Below the pieces are notes generated by a model. That model saw nothing but the letters and a program-made list of their open reading frames with translations, ran no database searches and had not been told where the DNA came from. A program made the position numbers and the translations under genes. 64,000 nucleotides of DNA from Rhodeus uyekii (taxonomy: Eukaryota > Chordata > Actinopteri > Cypriniformes > Acheilognathidae): positions 62,001 to 126,000 of the forward strand of contig JAWRVZ010000158.1 of the NCBI GenBank assembly GCA_037043235.1, given 5' to 3'. Below, piece after piece: positions 21,919 through 36,300 of the stretch (its first letter is position 1; each line of letters starts with the position of its first letter).

Positions 21919-22132
21919 ACTACATTTCCCGGAATCTGTACAGGAAATTCCACCAATCAGAGTCGCAACGAGCAAAAGCGCGCCAAATGGTTTCAGAGGG
22001 GGAAGCTATGCTCTCATGAAGCACTTCTGACATAATGGAGCTTCCCCAAATTACATATTTGTATAGGCTATACATGTTTTTAAATAAACTTAGTATGTAT
22101 TTGTTGTTGCAATGCTTTGTGGGATTGTAGTT
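21919..22132. promoter_or_regulatory. Promoter-like motif cluster between convergent genes
   Basis: Within 214 bp lie a ZNF143-type ACTACATTTCCC (21919-21930), a CCAAT box (21953-21957), an E2F-type GCGCGCCAAA (21978-21987) and a second, inverted ZNF143-type site GGGATTGTAGTT (22121-22132). No gene is known to start here. It may be an orphan promoter or a MITE whose terminal repeats resemble ZNF143 sites. Confidence 0.4.
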
Positions 22133-22529
22133 CAAACCCACACTAAAACCAATATTGTACCTTTGATTTGAAGCAAAAAAAAAGAAAGAAAATCAGACAA
22201 AAATACAAAGTTTGTAATGTTATTCACTTTGTAGCTGATAGAGGAGGTATCAAATTGTTACAGTTCATGACCCCTTAGTACAAACCTGGTAAAAAAATAA
22301 CTGGCAGGCAATGAAAGAAAGCCTTGTTTTGCCCTACAGGTGGGCGTCACGTGACAACTATGACTGGATTTCTCCTACTTAAGGCAAATGTGAGAATCTT
22401 TATGAATGTCTGTTTAATATTAGTAACACCTACAGGCACAAAAAAGGCTTCAACACAAGCAGGCAATAATACTCACAAGCGGTTTAATTGAAAATGCACA
22501 TACTGGATACAAGAGGCCTCCCATTCCAC

Positions 22530-24231
22530 TGATACAGGCCCCGATGCTAATTTATTGCTTCATTTTCATGGCACAAAAATAGAATTACAAATTTTTGCCA
22601 TGCAAACCTACTACTGACAAGCTTTTACAAAACAGGACAAAGTAAGTGCTTCACTAGTACAGAGGAACCACACTGTTAAGATGAACTGCAAGAAGCGAGA
22701 CGATAAAAAACGAGAGTACAAAATAATGGTCATAAAAAAGGACGACGCCACACAGTGATCGATGGGTCAGAATGTGTCAAACAACCTGCACTCCTAGCCT
22801 TTCACGTGCCAGTAGTGTATGAAAAATCGAGAAACACTAAGAAAGAAAAAAACGCAACTGATTGCATTCCCAGAATGCTGTGCAAATAATCTCCATCACC
22901 TCCTTCATCCGTCACGAACACATCTCCTCTGTGAAAGATGACATTCACAAATAATAACTACTACTTGACAAGTGTTTCACCACGTCCAAACCACCCATCC
23001 GACCTCCGATTACCCCTCAAACCATGCAATACTCTCCAATCCCAGCGACCCCATCCCGTATCCCTCCTTCCTTACTCTTCGATAAGACTTCATTACACAG
23101 TTCCCTATCAGTTCAGCTCAATGCCAGCAGGATTTAAGCTGGCGGCTGAAAAGTGACGATGACAGAGCAATGCTGAAGACCCCCAACATGGAAAAAACCA
23201 CATGATTATGACAGCATGCACGTCACGGTGACAGAGTCTGAAGATATTCATCACGTTTGAAGAGGTTCTTCTAACTTGCAGCATTACTGGTTGTGACCAG
23301 ATGCTTCTGAGGGACTGAAGTTGCATGATTGAATATGTATACACTGATTGCCCATGAGTCCAGGAGGTGAGAAAAAACGATAAGGACACATTAACATACA
23401 AAAAAAACTCCTATTTATACTATCTATAGTGTCAGAAATGATCTACCATGTACCACTGTCATCTTTCATTGACAAACCGTTTGTCCGTTTGGCATATATT
23501 CGCTTTCATTGCAGCAACCGTTAGTCAAATGTACATTACAGGAGTGAACAGAGCTGACATACAGATGTGTCATTTACATATGAATCAGGAAGAGTTTGTG
23601 ACGGTTCAGCTGGAGTTGCTTTAGTCAGTCTGATCAAGTGATCCAAGTGTCATTAGAAGAAAAGAAAAAAAGCACCAGCTTGATACAGAAGTCTCTGATT
23701 TGTAACCAAAAGGCGCAGGGGTGATAAACCTTTGATATTTCACTGTGCCGATAAGTCTCAAATCAAGAAAAACACTAATATTTATGCCTACATACAGTAT
23801 AGTATAGATATATACAAGTATACATACACATAACCCAAATCAAACCCTCAAATAGAATAAGACCCCTGTGAATTAGGGAGAGGAGGAGTATGATGTGGGC
23901 GTTTGAAATATGATGACCATCTCTGTGGTGTGAGGAAGAGTTGAGTGCCTGATGTCCACATACACACACTGATGTGATCACTCAGTCCTTTGTGGATTCT
24001 CAGTATGAGAAAACTCAGTCAATGTGAAAAAAGACAAAAGTCTGAATGTCAAACTCAGGGGAGGGAAAGAACTTCGTTCTTCCAGTATGTAACTTTTTTT
24101 AGATGACAGTTTCATCTTCAATGGTTTAGCGAGGAGGAACAACAGTGGAAGTTGATGGACTACGCCAAGATGTTAAGTTTGGGCCGTTGGTTGGCCCTGG
24201 ATGATCTAACCGGCTCCAGGAACTGGACGTT
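22530..24231 (-). other. fam13b: fam13b 3' UTR
   Basis: Non-coding sequence between the stop codon and the poly(A) signal. No long open frame or recognised repeat interrupts it. Confidence 0.6.
22551..22556 (-). terminator. fam13b: fam13b poly(A) signal
   Basis: AATAAA on the minus strand (TTTATT on plus), about 1.7 kb beyond the fam13b stop codon. It is the best candidate for the transcript end. Confidence 0.55.
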
Positions 24232-24355
24232 TTAGATGGACTTGGATGAATCCTGCTTACTGATGAGGACCTCCAGAAGCCGCAGTTTGGCTTTAATGCG
24301 CTTGTATTCCTTGTATTCGTCCATCATAGGCATGCGATCTTCCTTCTGAACATTC
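24232..24355 (-). CDS. fam13b: fam13b exon 20 (C-terminus and stop)
   Basis: Encodes NVQKEDRMPMMDEYKEYKRI then KAKLRLLEVLISKQDSSKSI and TAA at 24234-24232. Confidence 0.95.
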
Positions 24356-27300
24356 CTGTATGGGGGGAAAACATTTCAGTTGAGAGCAAAGCAAAAGCTA
24401 CACTTTTTTTTTTTACCCCAACATAAAACCTTCATTCTAGGATTTATTTGGATGCTGCATTTCATCATACAGTAATACCTTGGTTTACGAGTGACTTTGT
24501 ATACAAGCAAATCGGTGTACGAGCATTGTATCGGAGTGCGAGAAAAATTTTCCCTCGTCCACGTGCATTTTTTGTGGAAAAGTCCTAACGCTCAGCACCT
24601 TCGCGCGCATTTTTACTGGAAATATCCAAACGACAGCTTCTCACCCCTAAACTCGTTCATTCTCTCAGCACCGCCCGGTTTGGTTGCATCATTCACCACA
24701 GTGATACTTTTATAAGTGATTTACAGCGGTTTTACCTCATGTTGTTAACATTAATTGTGATCGCTATTGTTCACGTAGTGAAATATATACGTACAGTACA
24801 GCATATAGACAATGGCCCTCAAGATGAGTAAGAAAGAAGGTACGAAATTCTCCCTGTAAGCAGTAAAACCCTCCTCTCGTCTCCTTCACGCCAGCAGCGA
24901 TGCTACTCAAAGCTGAAGTGCGCATCACAGTAAATTGTCAAGTATTTTTAGAGTTTAATTGTCAATTATTATTTCTATGGGATCTTAATGGTTATAATTT
25001 TAACTGTAACTAATAGGGTAAAACCAAAACAATATTTAAAATGGGCATTTATGGTCATGTGGAACGAATCGAGTGATTTTTAGTGCATTCTTATGGGGAA
25101 AATCGTTTTGGTGTACGAGAATTTTGAGTTACGAGCTCTTGGAACGAATTAAACTCGTAAACTGAGGTACTACTGTAATTTCTTCTTTTAGCTTATTCTT
25201 CTTTTAATTGTTGTTTCACAAAAGTCACTTGTAAAACAAACTGAACAGAATCAAACGTACTAAACGTTTACAGTAGCAACTGTAACATTTGTCTTGTACA
25301 ACCTCTTATCATGGCAGTGTGTGATTATTCTGACAACATATCATCAAGAAACCTACAACAACTTACAACATTAAAAGCTCCCTTCTGTTTTCCAATGCCA
25401 CTGCGATTTGTTTTGGGGCAAACAATAGAAGCAAAAATGTGTTTAATCACAATATGTTCAAAATCTTGGTTTAAAGTGATTTTTTTAAATCATACACTTA
25501 TCAAGAAATTAAGCATTCACAGTTAATCTTGTTCAACACGTTCATTTCGTCATCATTAGCCAGCGATAGAGTGATTATTGTTATCGCTGATGCTCACATT
25601 GAACCTATTCATTTAGAATCGGCATAACAAAGCTCCCCTCTATCCATCTAAATTGTTTTGTGCATTTCCAGAAATCTTAAAGTGACCAGACCTTCATTTA
25701 AACATAGTTTGAGCCACATTTATGGAATAACCTTCCCTTAGAGATTATCTTATATTAGATTAGTCCAGATGAAATGAACATGGGAGGCCTACCTGCCATT
25801 CTGTTGGTAGAATTCATCTTCAAACTCTCTGATGGTCCTCCTCAGTTTCTTCTTCTCTGCTCTAGCCTTCCACAGCTGTTCCAGGAGCTCAGGCCTGTGG
25901 GATACAGGTGGTGTTAAGTTGCTAGATTTCCATATATGGAGCAGTAACTCTCTCGATTCTATAGCAACAGGAAACTGTGTACTCAAAACACCCCTGAGCA
26001 GAAAACAACCTTTGAACAGCATGACAAGCGCGCAGCTGAGGTTAACTGAGGTTGGTAACAAGGTGAGATGGATCTCAGCGGCACCGATTGAGTACAGTAG
26101 ACTTAGATCTGGCTGCCTGTGCGGTTGTTTTACTTTACAGCGGATTACGGCATGATCCAGCTCAAGGCTTTCAGGCCACCGACTCCTGCAGATTTCCAGG
26201 CTTCTGCCAAGCTCTATTAATAGATCTCATATGACGAGAGCGTGAGCCGATTGCTGCTCCTACCTGATAAACCGCGGGACTACGTGCGTAGATGCCCATG
26301 CACATAAATCAAGACGTAGAAATCAAGTTCTAATTAATTTGGTCAATGTAGGTTACAAGTTCTGCTGGGGAAATCCCATGATACTGAGACGGAGGACGAG
26401 TCTTATAAAAACAGCATTTCCACTACTGCTCCAGGAGTGTTTAGAGAACGTAAACATCAATTTTCTGGTCTACACTCACATTGAGGAGGCGTTGGAACTG
26501 GACAGACGCAGATCGAGATTGAGCTTCCCAGAGCTGAAGACGTTCTCCTGAGTGGGCTGCTGGGAGCTGGGCTGGGCTACTTTGTCCATGATGATTTCAG
26601 AGCTCTCGCTCTGCATTTCTACATTTTCCTGCTGGCCCCTGCCCTCCTCCTCCTCCTCTTCTTCGATCTCACCACAGAAGTGGGCAGTTTCGCCCTCGAT
26701 AATGGGCTGTAACATTTGATTGCGCCGTTTGCTGGAGGGAGAAGCCTGTGTGAGAGAGAAGAACCTGGTTATTCTGCTTTCTCCATGTCAAACACGCACG
26801 AATGTCATACAATCCGAAAACAACACTTGTTCCCGTTTCAGCATAACAAAGTAGTATCAGCTTTAATTTCGCCATCCTTTTAGATTTCAGCCACTTTCAA
26901 TATAATTCATAGAAACTCCAGACTTTGTTTCAGAATGTAAATGCTAATTATATATTATTTAATATCAAAGTCCAAAAAGGCTAATATGGGTGTGGTGAAA
27001 AAGAAGAACAGATTGTCTTACTATGATGGGGGTGATGCTGACACGGGTGAGCATCTGCTTGACCAGACGATATCTGTCATACAAGGGCTTTACTATCAAG
27101 CGCTCCTCACGGGTCACCTGCAGGGAAGACTTTGGTCAGAGCTTTGTGTACAAGAGGACAATTTTCTGCGTGTGTGTGAAAGACACCTACTGGGCGCCCA
27201 TGAAGTCCCTCATAGTACAGAAGGTTCTTCTGCAGTACAGTTTTCTCACTAGCAAGCTGTTCCTTGGTCATTTTCTGTGAGATCAACAAATTAACTTCTC

Positions 27301-30300
27301 AAATTATGTGTTAAGGCTGGATGAACTGCACAACTTTTAATACCTGAACAGATTTTAAAATGCTAGACATTATACACTTGCTACCTTTGCAAAATGGTTA
27401 CAGAAAAAAATGGGCGTTATACACTAAATGATTGATGCATCATGATAAATGAAAATAATGTGTTCTAAAATTAACAGAAATATCCCTGGATGAAATCATA
27501 GTCTGAAGCACTGAGTTGGAGAAAAAAAAAAAAAAAAAAAAAAAGTGTAATTGATTACGACTTTTGTGGTTAAAGTGAAATGTTAAAACGAATGAAAAGT
27601 GTTTAAATTACAATTTCCAATTAAATGTAAAATTTTCAACGCTTCCTTTTTGCAGTGATAAGCATTAAAACATAAATGTATAGATGTCTAATAGAATTTT
27701 TTTTTTTTCTGACCCTGATCTGAAGTTAAAATAACATTTCTGTGCCCATCATACACTACACTATATTCTGTGAAATCTGTCCTTCTGCTGCCCAAAATCC
27801 GTAGACTAGCTCTGATTCTCTGCAACTAGCATCAACCGTAAATTAGGGGAACAATTCTGTGCAAGTGTCATGTATTCCAGCCATTAAATGTTATAAATAT
27901 ACCTTCTTGAAAACGTTTTATTTTATGAGTAAGGAAGTTAAGGAGTACAAGTTAAAGAAGCTGGAACTCACTCTGACGTCCTCCGGCCAGCCATCCTCGT
28001 CTCTTTTGGTTTGGATGCAGCGCTGAATGAGCTCCAGCGTCTCTTCTCGGGTGGGACGGTGTCCGCGTGCCTCACTCTCCACAGTGCCCTCTTGAGCCGA
28101 CTGATCCAGTGTGGATCCAAAGCTCTTGGGCAGAGTGTTACTGCGTGGACGCGTCTGTGGAGTCAGTTCACTCTCAGCCTTGTGTTTGGCATCTGGGTAC
28201 GACAGACACAGACAGAAAGACAGATTTAGGAGGCCAGAAGGTTTGCTGACATCTAGAGTGGAGTCGGCCACCTTAACCGAAAGAAATACAAGGTCAGGCA
28301 CTGACGATCTCACAAACTACAATATCAGACGGCCATTTTTCATTTTCAGTATACTCAGAGGAAGCACAGGGAGCTCGGTGACTGAGAACAGCCTGTGAGC
28401 CCTTGACCCTCAGCACCTACCAAATGATAACCCTCATAAACATACACTTTAGATGATTAAAGAAGCTGAGACACGTGGCTGAGAACGTCCCGTAGGGGGA
28501 GTGCGTCTGCGAGACCGCGGTCAGAGAGACAGTCAGAGAGAGAGGAGAGCAGAGTGTGTAACTCAAGTGTTGAAATCTACTTACTGCTGCTTATATGTAC
28601 TTACAGAAGTGGGGCGCCTGTTTAGAGGCATTGAGGGGGCGTGACAGTGTAAAATGGGGTGTGTTCGGGACGGAGGACGAGGACGAGTGGCATCTGTATG
28701 ACTGAAGCACGGCCTGGTGCCTCAGGGAACCTTTTGGGAAGAGGTGCTGTCGTCCTGCCGATGCGGGCCATCCGAGTGGATTTAGTTAAAGAGAAAGAGA
28801 GACTTTATACGACAGTGCACCTCTGATGGGGGGCATCAAATGGAAATGGATGATGGGAAGTGTGGGGGGGGGGCCAAACACAGTGAGCGGAGGGGTCTCT
28901 GGTAGAGTATGAGGGTGGTCCCATGAGAGAGAGCCCCAGAGCCTCTACAGACATGCAGTGTAATTCCACACTTCTCCACTCTGCCCTACAGGGGAGCAGG
29001 CCTGCCCAAGACTGCCCAAAAACAGTGCCCAAAGACACCGACAATCACACACTCCACAGCCAAATCGCTCCCCCTTGCTCACACAGCCACCCTTACCTTT
29101 GAGCTGCTTGCGGATTTTGGTAAGATCAGTCATCCACTTCAGCGCCTTTGGATCAGCTGCCTTCTCAGCGTGAGACGGCTGCAAATGACAAACAGCATTA
29201 TCAGTTTCATTAGTCATTGAATTTGACTTGCTGTCACAATGCAAGGGTTTTGCTATACGGTTGCTAAGGTGTTCTAAATTATCGGAGTGTTGCTAGGGTG
29301 TTGCTTTTGCATGACTATGTCTTTCTCACCTTGTAGTTTCTCTCTTTTTCAAACTGTTCCTCAAAGTGCTTAATTTTCTTCTTGAGGTTCTGGAGTTTCT
29401 TGGTGAGCTGCTGGGAGACGGAGTCTCCCTTCAGACTGTCTTTGGAAGTGAGGGAGGCACGGCGAGGCCTGCGAGACATGACACAAGCATGAGTTTAATT
29501 GTCAGGGTTTCTGAGTATTCATAAGCGATTGTGGTCATTCTGCTCACCTTCCACAGGACAGAGTTTTGGTGGAGGAGGTGGCATCATGGTCTTGCTGCAA
29601 GAACCGCTGACTGTGGCCAAAATCCAAGAACCGCCGGGCCAGTAGTGGGTGAGTGTCCTCTTCTAGAGGCAGGGGAATCATGCGACCCGCCAGCGGGGAC
29701 AGTTGGGCTTCCCCCGACTCGGTCTCCTCTTGCCATGGCATGAACACTGGCACAGGGTCTGCCAAAGACACAGACACATGCGCTGTCATGCAACCAACAT
29801 CGTCACAATGTATGTTTTTAATCGCATACATTTCAGCAGAGTTAGAAGTTCACAACAGGGTGAGGAGCTCTGATACAGTGTTGCACAGCAGGACAACACA
29901 TGAAAACCAAGATGTGAAATTCATACTATTTCCTGGAAATGGATGAGCACTGTGATATTTGGCAGGTGACTATTTTGGGTTATAGTGCACAGTTTAATGT
30001 CATACACTCTGGCAAGCATTCATACACAAACACACATTTTGGAGTCAAGATATTTCAAAAGCTTCATTGCTGCTACATCAGCGATGACAGCAGTCATTGT
30101 TCATAGTGCTTGATGCAAGGAAACATGCTCCGAGCAGAAGTCACATTGTCTAGAGAATGTACTGGACCGGGGCCTGCTATGGAAACATAGCTGATCAAAT
30201 TTGCACTGCTTAGATGTCTGACATGGTGGTTGATTAGTAGAAAGCCGATGCATTTGCTGATGGCAGATGGTAATAATGGGAGTCAGCGGGTCCAACTGGG

Positions 30301-33300
30301 TGAGGATCTGAAGGGTTAGTCAGAGTCTCGGGGTGGCAAACTGAAACTGATGGCGTTTTTACACCACTGCGCTTTTCGCGCAGACCAGAGTTAGGGTGAA
30401 GTTGATTGGTGTGAAAGCTAGAGTCTGTTAAAATGGGAATCTGGGTTCGGTGGATTCAAGTGTATTGGACAGTTAAGTCCTGTTCACAACAAGAACGATA
30501 CCTATAAAAGACACCAATAACATCCACTCCAACGGATGATAATGTTCTTCATTTGCTGCTTAAGCTCTTTAAAGAAAGACAGATTCTGATTGGCTGTCAA
30601 TGTTTTTAACATTCATCAGCTTCAAAACAAATAGTTCTGAAAGTGACTCCAATGATATTATTCATCCGTGTCTATCGTTTATCGTGCCAATAGTGCGGAC
30701 TTCCCTATTCAAATTGTTAAAACAATTATTAAAACTCTAGCCAATACAATAAAAGTCAACCGATACAATTTAAGTTAATTTATTTACATGGTTGACGCTA
30801 CTTGTTCTAGATCAATTTCAACGCCTGATAAGTATTCACAGTGGAACTTGGAGATTGATACTGTGGTTTGAGGTCAAAATGATGCAGTGTGAGAGCTGTT
30901 GGGTAAAGGGGAGGAGTCAAACAGTTTCGAAACAAGTGTGAAAGCAGCAGTGGACGATGGGCGAGCAGGGGGAGGGCTGTGGAGATGCTACTTACCGCTC
31001 CCTTCTCTCTGCAGGTGCATACATGTGAAGTCAATGGGTGGGAAATTGATGGTGCATGATGCTGACCAGGCATGGGTGGAAAGAGAGATAGCACAGAAGA
31101 GTGCGGTGAGCTATGAGCCTCGCATACGCACACACTCACACATAATGCTGTGGATCTACGGCTGAAATACAAATGACCTACAACTAGCATTCATTCAGTC
31201 CACATAAGCCATATTTATGATTCAAGCACATTTACGAGAAACCAGAACAGTACATGTTTGTGATTTATGAACAATAATAGTTTACTTTCTCCATTTATAG
31301 CTCAGTGATCTATTAAAGGACTCAGTCAACATTCAGCTACTGCATACATACACAAGCATCAGTTTAATATACAAACTTAAATGCAAAGTTTGTTCTTTCT
31401 ACACCACAATGTGCAGCAAATGTAAAAATGACCTAAACCTAAAGTTTCCGAAACCCTCCTCAAAAGCACGCCGTTCTCAGTATGTGTCCTGTTCATTTTT
31501 TTATTGTTTTGTATCTTTTTTGCTGCATTTTTCCTCAAATAGCAGTTAATACACAATCTGACTGATATAAAGACAAAAGAAAGAGTTACCTTCATGTTCG
31601 CTGTCCGAGAAAATGCTTCTGGTCGAAGACTGAGGGCCGCTGACTGATTCAGTATTAGCATTGAGGTCAGAGTCGTCGGGCTCCTGCGAGTCATTGGATG
31701 GGTTTGGTTAGACACTTCGCTCTCACAAGGTAGAAAAACAGACAGAAGCCTAGTGGGATCTGAATATACTCACACAGGTGATAACATCAGCCTGGTCCAT
31801 CTGCTCGCAGATCTGATGGTTCTCCAGTCTGTGTGAAGATGGGGAAAAAAATGACTATGAACTCCTGAGCGAGGTGATGACAACCGTGTTCTGTTCCCTT
31901 CACGCAAGACAATTATAGAGCCGTTCCATGCCAGCTCTTAAAATGTCTTATTTCATCTATTAATAAGGGCGTAAAACAAGCAAAGAGAATTCAGGTTGCA
32001 TGACAAACTATGGCCAGCTTAAAGTGTATCCAAACTTTACAAGACACACCCACACATATTATACAGGTTGAAAGACTGTGGAATCAAGGACAGTAGCTTA
32101 TCAGATGGAAGATGTAACGGGCTTACGAAAGTTGAACTAGAACACAATTTGAAATTTACAAGCTATTTATAGCTAGACATTTCTATTATTATTTTACATT
32201 GAAAGAACAGAACAACTGTAAATGTTTTCTTGTAAAAAGCTATTCTTGGAAGCTTGATTGCAGCCTGCAGAAACTATTTTTATAATGGATTTTAGTGTTT
32301 TCATTAGAAAAATAGTTTCTGCATGACAGCTGAAGTCCAGAAATAGCGTCCGCGTGAGCACAATAATGCAGCGCTTTCACGTGCGCGGTCTCATTGTACA
32401 TACTCAATGTAATAATGTAATGTCTGCGTTCAAAACGTCTGTGCCCTTCAACCACTAAAAATATTACTCGGGCATGTCAAACATGTCAGACTGATTAATG
32501 CGTGTTATGGTAAATACTAGACTGTTAATTCACCATGACCTGAAAGAGAAAACAGAGTTCTTGGTAATGCTCACTATAAAAGTCAAACAATGCATTCTTT
32601 TGGTGCATTTTTGAAGGCAACAACGTGAACAACTACAAATAGCAAGAGCATTTGTGTTCATTTTCTTGTAAAGTATGCTTCAGGTGCGACCACATGAGTA
32701 AAAGTTAGGCAAAAATTGCACAGGGAAATCTTTTACCCTCACGCAGGAAATTCGCTGGACAAAAGTAATTGTGACTGCACTTTAACACCTCCAATCTAAC
32801 CTTTCTGTGGTGAGATTCTCAGCTTCAAGGTCCATCCCAGAACCTTCTTCCATGACAGGGCTGCTGAGCTGAGAACCTTGAGATTCCTGCGGGGGAAACG
32901 GAGGGTAATTACCACTGGCACTGACTGCATCAACAAGTTTAGAAGTGAAAAAGATAATGCGTCTTGGCATTACACCGTAGATGTCACATAATGCCAAATG
33001 TTCTCAAAGCCATTTGAGCGTTCAAACATATCCAGGCCTTGTGCGTGTCAACTGATAATTGCGACTCAAGGTTGGCAGCTGATAAGATTGAGGAATGGGG
33101 TGGCTCTCTGAGGGAGGGAGTGTGTGCGTTGACCAGGTGGCGCTGCCATTCTTCAGCGTTGGCTATTAAAAGAAGGTGACCCAGTTCATATGTACCTAAC
33201 CTGTGGCCAGGCCACAAGAACTTCAGGCACGGTTGGACGGAAGAGAAGCCTCCCACAGAGACTGTTAATCAAAGTCGTCAGTGAGGCACGATCCCAGACA

Positions 33301-36300
33301 CATTCGTCATTTTATTACACTCCACGGTTGAGCAGCTAAAGAGAGTCAAGAGACACAAACCTTTATCGTCAGCTAAGGTGACACTTCTTCTGAGCCATCC
33401 TCATCTTGTTAATTAGCTACTTGAGGAAACTGCATTATCTGAAATGTTTCGTTCGCTCTGGCAGTGTTAAATGGGGGAAGATTGCATGTGCCTGATGAGA
33501 ACAGCTCTGTTTACCTGACAGGAAGGCCTTTGTTTCTCCTGAAGAGGAACAGCTCTACCGATAGCAGAGAGACTAATCATATTCATATTCAAGGCCAGTT
33601 GTAGACTAAAGAAATGTTCCAATCAGTGGTTCTTAACCTTATTGACTCCAAAAGACCCCAAACCCCATGTTCTGTTCCCAGGGAAAGCAAGACCTGCAAT
33701 GTAAGTCGCTTCGGATAAAAGCGTCTGCCAAATGCATAAATGTTTTCAAAAACTAATTTTAGTCAATGGGCCTTGATTAAAAAAGTAATATCTTTAACTC
33801 AAATGAAAATTCAATTAAGATCTCAAAAGGGTTTTAGAGCTGAATGTTCTGTTTAGGGAAATGTTTTTAAACCAATGAATTTACTCAACCCTTCCAGTCA
33901 TTTGTAATTTAACGAATAGGGTCTAGTTATTTTATTTTTTTTCTAATAATTTCAATCCAATAAAATATTTCAGTGTAGTAAAATGTATATTCGTTATTAG
34001 ATTTTTTTTTTAACCTAACCTGACATCTAGAAATCACACATTTAAAATCTCATATATTCAGGTTTTTGAGGTAGTAAATTATTATTATTTTTTACATTAT
34101 TTTCTGTCGTTTTAGCTTGTGTCAATGCTCGTCAATACTTAAGTCATTTTAAGTGATCTAAATTCCCCTTTATAAGTTTGCAAAGAAAACCCGTTCCTTG
34201 GCTACCCTATGGCTTTCCATATTTTATGTGGTATAAAATAAATAAAAATCCAGACAAGTTTCTTACCTCGCTATTCTCTGATGGCAGGCTCTCCTCTGTA
34301 ACCTCTGGGAGAGTGTCAGTCTCTGCCTCAGACTCAGACTGCACATCTTCATGGTCCTCAGGCCCTGGTGTCTTCTGTGTAGGGCTGTTTCTGTGGAGGA
34401 AACATTTCAAGCCAAACATTCAAATACCTGCTAAGTTCAGCCACAAACCATTAAATGCCAGGGTCAGTGTCGGTATATAATGAGTTTATTGTCAAACTCA
34501 CCCTTGATTGGGTTGGGAATCCAACACCTGACTCTCATAGCTGCCGAGCTCCTTGTCAATAGAAGTCTGGAGGTCCAACAAGTGCTGTTCCACTGCAGCA
34601 CGGATGGTCCTCTGGATTATACTGCAAATAAACACATTCAAAGATTCTGACAAATATTTAAAATGACATGCAACCAAATAATCCATCAGTAATCGTATTG
34701 ATGCCTCAATCGGATGGAAAAAACCTTCATGTAACGGGTCGTTTATTCCTTTTTTAACCTTCTTGAAACCATGTAAACACCTGATCGCATTGAAAACGGA
34801 AAGGACTGTGCATGTGCATGTGTAATGACGTATAACATGCAGAACAAGCAGCAGTTGAAAAATAAAAAGTCATAATGACTTGTTATTCTAAAATTCTCCT
34901 ACCACTTTTATGTTTGTGAACCAGCCCTCACTTCATATTCACATCCACTAATTTTTATTTTTTTAACTGTTTGACAAATATAAGCAACACGGCATGTGTT
35001 CATGTGTTAGTCATCTATATTAAGTCTGTCCTTAAAAAAGCAATTTAGGAGAATAGCATGCACCAACAGCAGGCTATAATATAAATGTGCACATCAACCC
35101 AATCACATTAATTATCGTTCATGTAAATGCTACGTTCAGATTCATCAATCGGAATGAATTAATTGAGATTGAAACAGAAGGTGTGCATGTAAACACAGCC
35201 ATTGAAAACAGAACACACAGTACCCATATTAATCATTGTTTGACCTATTTAACAAGGTCATCCAAGAAGTTTTCAATACAAGCTCATCTTTCTAACAAAT
35301 AGCCCTCCATCCTGAGCACCACAGATTCTTGCGTCTGAAAATAGACATGTTTTTGAGCTCACTAAGGCTTTCAGTATTATAACAGCCAAGTCTGATGTCG
35401 ACACAGCTCCTCTGTCCTGTACTGGGCTGTGGCACTGGCTACGTAAAATTCATATGTTTTGTGTGGAACAACAGACCCCCCAAGCATGACTTCTTAACCA
35501 ACCTCCATGTGCCCATCTGGGCCAATAAGCTTGTTGGGTCACGCCGCCTCTGCATGCTCTATTTTTCAGCACATCATAAGACGACGGCATTGTTTGTGCT
35601 CTGAAACTAAGTGCTGTGGCAATCTCCGTTTAGATCTGCTCTCAAACGCTGCAGAATTTCAGGTCCAGATGCACTAGCTTTGCCCGAAGCTGTTCGGTTA
35701 CAGATACTTTAATGCATTTTCTGTTCCGAGGGCATTTAGAAATGGGATAATATTCTTCCTGCTGCTGGTAGTGAAGGCTTCAGTTGAAAAGCCATTTGCC
35801 AGAAGGAAACTAGAAGCCGTTGAATGTAATTTATTAATTGGTCTTAATGTGATGGTGGGTTTTCTTTCATCATGAACACAATTAGTGCAGCAATGGATAA
35901 CAATTTGGCAGAATTCCACTTTCAATTCTTATTTTATGAATGCCAAAGCCACAATGCAAATTTGTCTCTGACTGCATCCCTTAGTTATCCGCTTTTAAGA
36001 ACATAATCACATTTGTTCAGCTTCATTTTGCCTTCTGTCCACCTAAAAGGTCTGTTTATTACATTCTGTGGCTCTTTGAGTTAACAAATCTGATTTAGAC
36101 CAGAGGATAATTGCATACAGACCGAATTAATGCCAAATAAATTAACTTCAAATAGACAATAAAATTGACCTATTGGTCAAAGAAAGGCTTTGTATGCTGT
36201 TAATGTCATATTAGCAAACAAACAAGAACCAGAGCAAACCATATGATTCTAGATGAAACTTGAAAGAATAATAATACAAACTGTACGCATGTATAATATA

